A stretch of DNA of 64,000 nt from Sinorhizobium fredii NGR234 (GTDB lineage Bacteria > Pseudomonadota > Alphaproteobacteria > Rhizobiales > Rhizobiaceae): NCBI RefSeq assembly GCF_000018545.1, contig NC_012587.1:3376001-3440000 (forward strand). Reading direction: 5' to 3'. The translations under genes were made by a program, and so were the position numbers. Below, one piece after another: positions 17,005 through 25,667 of the stretch (its first letter is position 1; each line of letters opens with the position of its first letter). The notes beneath the pieces were generated by a model, which worked only from the letters and a program-made list of their open reading frames with translations, ran no database searches and was not told the DNA's origin.

Positions 17005-17771
17005 GGCGCCAAGCTCTCCCGGCCGGCATTGCGGGCCGCCTGGCGCCGGAGCGACGTCACCCGGCGGCGCCAGATTTCGTTGCGCATCGCCGCGATGTGC
17101 AGCGTGAAGAACAACAGCGTGAAACCGATTGCCATGACGATGAGCGGCCACAGGAATTCCGGATCGATCGACGGCCCGTCGAGGCGCATGACGCTGGCCG
17201 GTTGGTGCAGGGTGTTCCACCACTCGACCGAGAATTTGATGATCGGAATATTGACGAAGCCGACCAGCACCAGCACCGCCGAGACGCGTGCCGAGCGGGC
17301 CGGATCGTCCATGGCACGGTTGAGCGCCATCAGCCCGAGATACATGAGGAAGAGCACGAAGACCGAGGTCAGCCGCGCATCCCATACCCACCAGGTTCCC
17401 CACATCGGCTTGCCCCAGAGCGAGCCGGTGACGAGCGCCAGGAAGGTGAAACAGGCGCCGATCGGCGCCGCCGCCCTGGCCGAGACATCGGCGAGCGGAT
17501 GGCGCCACACCAGCGTGCCGAGTGCCGAAATCGCCATCACCGAGTAGCACATCATCGACAGCCAGGCGGAGGGCACGTGCACATACATGATGCGCACCGT
17601 CTCGCCTTGCTGATAATCACTCTCGGTGGTGAAGGAGAGCCAAAGGCCGGCTGCGAAGGTGAGCACCGTAAGAACGGCAAACCACGGCAAGACGCGATCG
17701 GCCAGCGCCAGGAACCGGGTCGGGTTGGCGAGGTCGCTGAACTTGCGGATGGCCAGGCTGTTTTCGCTCAT
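17001..17771 (-). CDS. ccmC: Haem exporter/transfer protein CcmC
   Basis: A 256-residue inner-membrane protein with six membrane helices. The tryptophan-rich haem-handling motif WGTWWVWDARLTS is near residue 120, flanked by histidines in YVHVPSAWLSM and the later VEWWNTLHQP. CcmC delivers haem to CcmE in the periplasm during cytochrome c maturation (System I). It starts 142 bp after ccmB, unlike the overlapping joins of the other ccm genes here, and that gap contains a 9-bp-stem hairpin and an FNR/FixK-type dyad at 17807-17820, so ccmCDG probably has its own promoter. Confidence 0.96.
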   Translation of the reverse strand: MSENSLAIRKFSDLANPTRFLALADRVLPWFAVLTVLTFAAGLWLSFTTESDYQQGETVRIMYVHVPSAWLSMMCYSVMAISALGTLVWRHPLADVSARAAAPIGACFTFLALVTGSLWGKPMWGTWWVWDARLTSVFVLFLMYLGLMALNRAMDDPARSARVSAVLVLVGFVNIPIIKFSVEWWNTLHQPASVMRLDGPSIDPEFLWPLIVMAIGFTLLFFTLHIAAMRNEIWRRRVTSLRRQAARNAGRESLAP

Positions 17772-17806
17772 GACGGCTCTTTAACGCGGAAGACGTCCTT
17801 CGGCAA

Positions 17807-17820
17807 TTGACCCCGGTCAA
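17807..17820. promoter_or_regulatory. FNR/FixK-type box upstream of ccmC
   Basis: TTGACCCCGGTCAA is a perfect dyad that fits the FNR/FixK consensus TTGAY-N4-RTCAA, inside a longer 16-bp palindrome at 17806-17821. Its centre lies about 42 bp before the ccmC start codon. Confidence 0.5.
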
Positions 17821-17876
17821 TCACGATTGCGTCAGTATAGCGGTTTTGAGACAACGCATGCACAAAACAAGGACGT

Positions 17877-17915
17877 GAAGGCTGCCATCTGGCCTGTCGA
17901 AGCGCAGCAGCCTTC
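17877..17915 (-). terminator. Hairpin between ccmB and ccmC, possible attenuator or terminator
   Basis: GAAGGCTGC and GCAGCCTTC form a perfect 9-bp stem around a 21-base loop, overlapping the ccmB stop. On the minus strand it is followed by a weak T-rich stretch (CCTTGTTTTG) about six bases later. Confidence 0.4.
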
Positions 17916-18573
17916 AATCGGCCGAGTGCCTCAGCGCGGCGGCCGCCGCCACCGGTCCAATCACCGCGAAGAACAGGGTTATCGCCATCAAAATCATGAA
18001 AGGCGGCAGGAAGGGGGCGGGATCCTCGATCGCCGCATAGACCGCACTGACCCCGAAGATCAGCACCGGGATGGCGAGCGGCAGCACGAGGATCGAGACG
18101 AGCAGCCCGCCGCGCGGCAGGGCCACCGCAACGGCTGCACCGACCGCCCCGATGAAGGTGATCGCCGGCGTCCCGGCAAAGAGGGTGAGCATGGTCGCGC
18201 CGATGGCAAGCTCGTCCATGTTCATGAACAGGCCGAGAAACGGCGAGGCGACCACCAGCGGCAGGCCGGTGGCGGCCCAATGGGCGACGCATTTGACGAA
18301 GACGGTGAGAACGAGCGGCGTCTCGTGCATCAGCATGAGATCGAGCGAACCGTCCTCGCGCTCCGCCTGGAAAAGCCGGTCGAGGCCGAGCAATGAGGCG
18401 AGCAGCGCGCCGATCCAGAGGATCGCCGGGCCGATGCGGGCGAGCAGATTGAGATCCGGCCCGACGCCGAACGGGATCACCGAGACGACCGTCATGAAGA
18501 AGAGCACGCCGATCATCGCGCCGCCGCCGGCGCGCACCGAGAGCTTCAGGTCACGGAAGAAGAGAGCGATCAA
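17914..18573 (-). CDS. ccmB: Haem exporter protein CcmB
   Basis: A 219-residue inner-membrane protein with six hydrophobic segments, the membrane partner of the CcmA ATPase in the CcmABCD complex that releases haem-loaded CcmE. The N-terminal MIALFFRDLKLSVRAGGG and the family segment FQAEREDGSLDLMLMHETPL near residue 70 are typical of CcmB. Its ATG at 18573 overlaps the ccmA stop as ATGA, so ccmA and ccmB are translationally coupled. A hairpin follows its stop codon and may reduce read-through into ccmC. Confidence 0.95.
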   Translation of the reverse strand: MIALFFRDLKLSVRAGGGAMIGVLFFMTVVSVIPFGVGPDLNLLARIGPAILWIGALLASLLGLDRLFQAEREDGSLDLMLMHETPLVLTVFVKCVAHWAATGLPLVVASPFLGLFMNMDELAIGATMLTLFAGTPAITFIGAVGAAVAVALPRGGLLVSILVLPLAIPVLIFGVSAVYAAIEDPAPFLPPFMILMAITLFFAVIGPVAAAAALRHSAD

Positions 18574-19193
18574 TGCGCGAACCCCGTCATCTGCAACGCC
18601 TTCGCCTGGCCGATCCCCAGCGACTGGTGGGTGGCGGCGATGACGATGCCGCCACGCTCACGGTGGCCTGCGACGAGCCCGGCAAAGAGCCTGTCCGCCC
18701 CGGCATCGAGCGCGGCCGTCGGCTCGTCGAGAATCCAGATCGGCCGATAGGCGACAAGCAGCTTCGCCATGGCCATGCGCCGCTGTTGCCCGGCGGAAAG
18801 ATAGCCGAACGGCAGATGGGTGACGCCGGCAAGGCCGACGGCCGCGGCGGCCGCTGCGAGATCGAGGCCGGAGCCGCCCGGCGAATTGCCGAGGAAGCGT
18901 TGCCAGAAACAGAGATTTTCCTCGACCGTCAATTCCCGCTTCATCGCATTGCGGTGGCCGAGATAATGACTGAGCTCGCGGGGATGCTCGAAGCCGGAAG
19001 GCCCGTCCTTCAGCGATACCCGCCCCGATTCGGCCTGAAGAAGGCCCGCCAGAACGCGCTGCAGAGTCGATTTTCCCGAGCCGTTCGGACCTGTCACAAC
19101 CAGTGCTTCGCCGGTTGCAAGGTCGAAGGAAATATCGTGGAAAATCAAGTCTTCACCGCGCCTCGCGCTCAAACTCTCTACCAGCAGGCGCAT
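18570..19193 (-). CDS. ccmA: Cytochrome c biogenesis ATP-binding protein CcmA
   Basis: A 207-residue ABC ATPase. Walker A is GPNGSGKST near residue 34, the signature is LSAGQQRRMAMAKLL near 125, and Walker B is WILDEPTAALD near 150, followed by the H-loop in AATHQSLG. The start at 19193 (MRLLVESLSARRGE) gives the family N-terminus; the frame is open further upstream but without similarity. CcmA powers release of haem from CcmC-CcmE. It is the first gene of the ccm set, divergent from acnA across a 269-bp interval. Confidence 0.95.
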   Translation of the reverse strand: MRLLVESLSARRGEDLIFHDISFDLATGEALVVTGPNGSGKSTLQRVLAGLLQAESGRVSLKDGPSGFEHPRELSHYLGHRNAMKRELTVEENLCFWQRFLGNSPGGSGLDLAAAAAAVGLAGVTHLPFGYLSAGQQRRMAMAKLLVAYRPIWILDEPTAALDAGADRLFAGLVAGHRERGGIVIAATHQSLGIGQAKALQMTGFAH

Positions 19194-19340
19194 CAACTTT
19201 AGGCTTTCCCTGACGCTCTCTTCTGAAGAGCAAAAAAAGTTCCGATTGACCCTTGGTTGGTCTGGCACGATTTCAAGAAATTATCTATAAGGCGGCCAAC
19301 ACGCCAGCGGTCGGCGTGAATTTCATCCAAGCGCCGAACC

Positions 19341-19355
19341 TGGAATGACATTCCA
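19341..19355. promoter_or_regulatory. Perfect palindrome upstream of acnA, candidate operator
   Basis: TGGAATG-A-CATTCCA is a perfect 7-1-7 palindrome in the ccmA-acnA interval, 108 bp before the acnA start. A second short palindrome, CTCTTC-T-GAAGAG at 19218-19230, lies nearer ccmA. The binding protein is not known. Confidence 0.4.
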
Positions 19356-19462
19356 CGTACGGACAGCGGAAATGGCCGCACCCGCATCCCATTTCGCGCC
19401 TCACAGGCGCTCGGGCGTTCGTACGTCAGTTTTTGGCGATCAGACGGAACGGGGTATTTCCA

Positions 19463-22153
<2,691 letters not shown>

Positions 22154-22231
22154 TCCGGTCGCCTGACTGCAGGGGGATAGAAGCTTTCCGCCGCAGTCCG
22201 CGCATCACTCGATCTGGTTGCCAATCGACCT

Positions 22232-22264
22232 GGCCGGGGCATCAGCCGATGCCCCGGCCTTTTG
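22232..22264 (+). terminator. Rho-independent terminator of acnA
   Basis: GGCCGGGGCAT pairs perfectly with ATGCCCCGGCC (11 bp) around a six-base loop, followed by TTTT, about 80 bp behind the acnA stop. Confidence 0.85.
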
Positions 22265-22303
22265 CTGTCCGCCGCTGCCCGGGCGTCCTTCGCCGTTTTT
22301 CCC

Positions 22304-22342
22304 CAACGGAACGGCAGGTCACTCCAACGTGACTTTCCGTTG
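22304..22342. promoter_or_regulatory. Nested inverted repeat upstream of the DUF1223 gene
   Basis: Outer arms CAACGGAA (22304-22311) and TTCCGTTG (22335-22342) enclose inner arms GTCAC (22318-22322) and GTGAC (22329-22333). It ends 69 bp before the DUF1223 start codon and may be an operator or a leader hairpin. Confidence 0.35.
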
Positions 22343-22411
22343 AAACCGGGCCGTCGTATGTAATGTACTCCCCTGATGAGAGACGCCCGCCCGACAAATG
22401 CAAGGGAAGCC

Positions 22412-23185
22412 ATGACTTTCGCCTCGATGCCAATGATCCGCCGCCTGGCCCTGACGATAGGGCTTCTCGGTGCCATTGGCGGCACGGCGGCGGCAGACAA
22501 CGGCAAGGCGTTCAAGGGTGTCGTCGAACTCTTCACCAGCCAGGGCTGTTCTTCCTGTCCGCCGGCCGACGCCGCACTGAAGAAACTCATCGACGACGGC
22601 GACGTCGTGGCGCTCGCCTATCACGTCGACTACTGGAACTATCTCGGCTGGACCGACACGCTCGCCACCAAGGAGAACACCGAGCGGCAATACGCCTATG
22701 CCCGGATGCTTGGCCGAAGCGGCGTCTACACGCCCCAGGTGGTCCTGAACGGCCGTGACCACATGAATGGCTCCGACCTGCAGGCGATCAAGACCCGTCT
22801 GACGACGATGAGCGCCAGCGGCGGCGGCCTCGCCGTGCCGGTCGATGCCTCGATGGGTGGCGAGGAAATTTCCATCAGGGTCGGCGCCGGCGAGGGCAAG
22901 GCGAATGTCGTCGTCGTCTATTTCGACCGGGCCCGGGAGGTCAAAGTCGAAAGAGGCGAAAACAAAGGCAAGGAGATCGCCTACTGGCACGCGGTCAAGG
23001 ATATCCAGACCATCGGCATGTGGGACGGCCAGCCCGCCCAGTTCACGCTGCCCGCCTCGGTGCTGATCGAGGGGCGCGGCAACAGCGGCTGTGCCATCCT
23101 GCTGCAGTCGATGAAGGATGCGGAAACGCCGGGCCCGATCATCGGCGCCGCAACCCTGCTCGCCGGCCCGCAGGGCAAGCTTTAG
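22412..23185 (+). CDS. DUF1223 protein, exported thioredoxin-fold
   Basis: A 257-residue protein with an N-terminal signal peptide (MPMIRRLALTIGLLGAIGGTAAA), so probably periplasmic. The mature N-terminus VVELFTSQGCSSCPPADAALKKL carries a CSSC motif in a thioredoxin-like context, the hallmark of DUF1223. Further conserved parts are ALAYHVDYWNYLGWTD and YTPQVVLNGRDHMNGSD. The family is widespread in alphaproteobacteria but without an established function; the CxxC motif suggests redox or metal handling. The ATG at 22412 follows AAGGGAAGCC and gives a good ribosome site; an upstream in-frame ATG at 22376 has none. A nested inverted repeat lies upstream. Confidence 0.88.
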   Translation: MTFASMPMIRRLALTIGLLGAIGGTAAADNGKAFKGVVELFTSQGCSSCPPADAALKKLIDDGDVVALAYHVDYWNYLGWTDTLATKENTERQYAYARMLGRSGVYTPQVVLNGRDHMNGSDLQAIKTRLTTMSASGGGLAVPVDASMGGEEISIRVGAGEGKANVVVVYFDRAREVKVERGENKGKEIAYWHAVKDIQTIGMWDGQPAQFTLPASVLIEGRGNSGCAILLQSMKDAETPGPIIGAATLLAGPQGKL

Positions 23186-23513
23186 ACGATACGGGTGGGA
23201 AAGACGCCCTGGCGATTGGCTAGAGGAATGGTTCGGCCCGGCAGCATCGAGGGGCTGGGGCTGAGGGTTCGAAGTTACCGGACCGAACCGGCCATGACCG
23301 CGTTTGGAAACCTCCCGCAGCATGACAACCTGTCCGGACATACGGTGGCAACGACTCTGTCCGGCAGCGGTCGGAGTTTTGCGGTGAATTGGGGCGGCGA
23401 TTTGACTGAATTGCGGCAAGGGCAAGAATTGCCCGCCTTACCAACAGCTTCCGGCTTGCTTTTCGTCTCCCGTCAGGCACACTGTCATCGTCCTGTCACA
23501 TCAGAAGGCCGAA
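23186..23513. other. Intergenic region of 328 bp with a possible promoter
   Basis: No gene is visible. TTGACT at 23402 followed after 17 bp by AGAATT could be a plus-strand promoter for the DUF2794 gene. A 15-bp palindrome GGGCAA-GAA-TTGCCC (23420-23434) overlaps its -10 region and could be an operator. Both calls are weak. Confidence 0.3.
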
Positions 23514-23921
23514 ATGCCGATGACCGATCAATCGGATTTGCCGGAGGGCGAAGCGCATCACCAGGGCCAGACCACCAACGTGGTCGTCGATTTTCACGAA
23601 TACAAGCAAGCCAAAAATCCCCCGCCTATAACCTTCCATCGGCGCGAACTGGACATGATTCTGAGGCTCTACGGCCGCATGGTCGGCGAGGGCGAATGGC
23701 GCGACTATGCGATCGACCATATGCGGGACCGCGCCGTATTCTCGGTGTTCAAGCGCGCCGGGGAGGTCCCCCTCTACCGCATCGAGAAGAACCCGAAGCT
23801 CGCCGCCAAGCAGGGCGCCTACAGCGTGCTCAACGCCCACGGCACGATCCTGAAGCGCGGCCACGAGCTGACACAGGTCCTCAAGGTCTTCGACAAGGTG
23901 CTGAAGCTCGTCGAAACTTGA
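23514..23921 (+). CDS. DUF2794 protein
   Basis: A 135-residue cytoplasmic protein of an alphaproteobacterial family of unknown function. The conserved core is FHRRELDMILRLYGRMVGEGEWRDYAIDH (in pieces), then DRAVFSVFKRAGEVPLYRIEKNPKLAAKQGAY and VLNAHGTILKRGHELTQVLKVFDK. There is no signal peptide or membrane segment. ATG codons at 23514 and 23520 are both possible starts; the ribosome site AGAAGG fits either. It ends 34 bp before a perfect 74-bp palindrome shared with the convergent acetyltransferase gene. Confidence 0.85.
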   Translation: MPMTDQSDLPEGEAHHQGQTTNVVVDFHEYKQAKNPPPITFHRRELDMILRLYGRMVGEGEWRDYAIDHMRDRAVFSVFKRAGEVPLYRIEKNPKLAAKQGAYSVLNAHGTILKRGHELTQVLKVFDKVLKLVET

Positions 23922-23954
23922 GTTAAGTTTCTGCGGCGGCGCTGTTTGCCCGTT

Positions 23955-24028
23955 CTGCCCCTCATCCGCCTACCGGCACCTTCTCCCCGCATGCGGGGAG
24001 AAGGTGCCGGTAGGCGGATGAGGGGCAG
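23955..24028. repeat. Perfect 74-bp palindrome in a convergent junction
   Basis: The left 37 bases are the exact reverse complement of the right 37 with no loop. The arms begin CTGCCCCTCATCCGCC and the centre is CCCCGCATGCGGGG. It lies between the stops of two convergent genes and belongs to the GC-rich palindrome family also found at 34013-34200, 58113-58247 and 62399-62573. It can act as a two-way terminator stem, although no T-run follows. Confidence 0.9.
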
Positions 24029-24045
24029 CGAACCGGACCACCCAC

Positions 24046-24603
24046 TCAACTGCGATAGAGCGTATCCGGATAAACGCCCTCGGGAGGCAGGGTGTCCGTT
24101 CCCTCGCCGAGCGGAAGCTGCATGATCGCGGTGTCGAGCCAGCGCCCATGCTTGAAGCCGGTTGCCTTCATCGTCCCCTGGTGCGCAAAGCCGACGGCGC
24201 GATGAACCGCGATCGAGGCCGGATGGGCGCCGCCGATCACCGCCACCATCTGGCGGAAGCCGAGCGCCGTGGATCGCCTGACGAGTTCCTCGAGCAGCGC
24301 CCTGCCGATGCCTCGGCCGCGCGCTTCCGGCGCCAGATAGATCGAATCCTCCACCAGGAACCGATAGGCGGCACGGGTGCGGAATGCGAAGGCATAGGCG
24401 TAGCCGAGCACGATTCCCCGCTCATCCACGGCGGCGACATAGGGATAGCCGCTGCCGGTGATGGTCGAGAAGCGCAGCGCCATCTCCGCCTCGGAAGGCG
24501 GCGTCAGCTCATAGGTGGCGACCCCGTTCAGGACGGATTCGCGGTAGATCTCGGTGATTGCGGGAAGGTCGGCGGCGACGGCGTCGCGAAGCGTGAAAGT
24601 CAT
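24046..24603 (-). CDS. GNAT N-acetyltransferase, phosphinothricin acetyltransferase-like
   Basis: A 185-residue acetyltransferase. The N-terminus MTFTLRDAVAADLPAITEIYRESVLNGVATYEL and the pattern GYAYAFAFRTRAAYRFLVEDSIYLAPEARGRGIGRALLEELV (in pieces) match the Pat/MnaT subgroup that acetylates phosphinothricin, methionine sulfone or similar amino-acid analogues. The acetyl-CoA loop is RGRGIG near residue 103. The ATG at 24603 gives the family N-terminus; a longer frame upstream has none. The natural substrate is not known. It is a single gene between a perfect palindrome and a terminator. Confidence 0.88.
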   Translation of the reverse strand: MTFTLRDAVAADLPAITEIYRESVLNGVATYELTPPSEAEMALRFSTITGSGYPYVAAVDERGIVLGYAYAFAFRTRAAYRFLVEDSIYLAPEARGRGIGRALLEELVRRSTALGFRQMVAVIGGAHPASIAVHRAVGFAHQGTMKATGFKHGRWLDTAIMQLPLGEGTDTLPPEGVYPDTLYRS

Positions 24604-24674
24604 GGCAGGTTTCGTCGTTGCGATTGCCACAGCCTTCGCATGAAGCAACGCGATCGATCAAGATTCGCCGCAAC

Positions 24675-24700
24675 AAAAAAGGCGGCCGAAGCCGCCTTCT
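24675..24700 (-). terminator. Rho-independent terminator of the Bax-inhibitor-like gene
   Basis: AAGGCGGC and GCCGCCTT pair around a CGAA loop, and on the minus strand the stem is followed by TTTTTT, 20 bp behind the stop at 24719. Confidence 0.88.
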
Positions 24701-24718
24701 TCGTCAATTCGGTCCCGA

Positions 24719-25456
24719 CTACTCGTTCTTGTTGCCCATGAACTGCAGCAGGAACATGAACAGGTTGATGAAGTCGAGGTAGAGCGTCAGCGCGCCCATG
24801 ATGGCCTTGCGGCCGGCAACGGCGACATCATCGGCCTCGAAGTACATTTCCTTGATCTTCTGCGTGTCGTAGGCGGTCAGGCCGGCGAAGACCAGGACAC
24901 CAATGACGGAGATCGCGAAGCTAAGCGCCGAAGAGGCAAGGAAGATGTTGACGATCGACGCGATGATCAGGCCGAACAGGCCCATGATCAGGAACGTGCC
25001 GAAGCCCGACAGATCCTTCTTCGTCGTGTAGCCGTAAAGCGAGAGCGCCCCGAACGAGGCGGCCGTCACGAAGAACGTCTGCACGATGCTCTGCCCGGTG
25101 AAGACCAGGAAGATCGAGGACAACGAAAGGCCCATCAGCGCGGCGTAGATCCAGAACGTCGTCTGGGCGGCGGAAACGCTCATGGAGTTGATGCGGAAGC
25201 TCATGAAGAACACCAGCGCCAGAGGTGCCAGCATCACGACCCACTTCAGCGGCGAGGCGTAGATGAGCTGGGCGAATGCCGGATTGGAGACGGCAAGCGC
25301 ATAGGTTCCGTAAGCTGCCACGCCGGTGATCGCCAGCCCCAGGGCCATCAGGTTGTATACCTTCAGCATGTAAGCGCGAAGGCCTTCATCGATCACGGCA
25401 CCCGCCTGAGCGCCGGCGGGCGACATTCGGGTTTGGTAGTTTCTCAGATCAGCCAT
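24719..25456 (-). CDS. Bax inhibitor-1/YccA family membrane protein
   Basis: A 245-residue inner-membrane protein with seven hydrophobic helices, of the BI-1 family (TMBIM, YbhL/YccA in E. coli). Family marks are YMLKVYNLMALGLAITGVAAYGTY near the N-terminus, an acidic pair late in the protein (DFINLFMFLLQFMGNK) and VFAGLTAYDTQKIKEMYFEAD in the sixth-seventh helix region. BI-1 proteins are calcium leak channels in some bacteria, and YccA binds the FtsH protease; the role here is not known. AGGAAA lies five bases before the ATG. The 5' untranslated region looks like the ybhL RNA motif of Rhizobiales. Confidence 0.92.
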   Translation of the reverse strand: MADLRNYQTRMSPAGAQAGAVIDEGLRAYMLKVYNLMALGLAITGVAAYGTYALAVSNPAFAQLIYASPLKWVVMLAPLALVFFMSFRINSMSVSAAQTTFWIYAALMGLSLSSIFLVFTGQSIVQTFFVTAASFGALSLYGYTTKKDLSGFGTFLIMGLFGLIIASIVNIFLASSALSFAISVIGVLVFAGLTAYDTQKIKEMYFEADDVAVAGRKAIMGALTLYLDFINLFMFLLQFMGNKNE

Positions 25457-25550
25457 TGTTTCCTCTTTAAGCCCCGATTGGAACTACGGTGTCGGGCGGC
25501 AGGTGTCTGTGCCAGCGCACGCCCAGGCGCCGCTGCGGGGCTCCAGCATG
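25457..25550 (-). promoter_or_regulatory. ybhL-type leader RNA upstream of the BI-1 gene
   Basis: Rhizobiales carry a conserved ybhL RNA motif just in front of BI-1/ybhL genes. Here the leader ends in a hairpin pairing CCCGA (25497-25493) with TCGGG (25478-25474) around ACCGTAGTTCCAA, right before the ribosome site AGAGGAAAC. Call based on gene context and recalled motif layout, with no covariance search. Confidence 0.55.
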
Positions 25551-25667
25551 CCTGTGGACAAATATGATGTTGAAAACCGCGCTGCACAAGACCTGGCCCC
25601 TTCGGATTCGCGCGAATCCGGGCGTTTGAGCGATCAAACAAGGGTGATTTACGGTTAATCGCCACCG

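Noticed and set aside
19245..19290. Sigma-54-like TGGCACG upstream of acnA
   Set aside because: The matching TTGC element at the right distance is missing.
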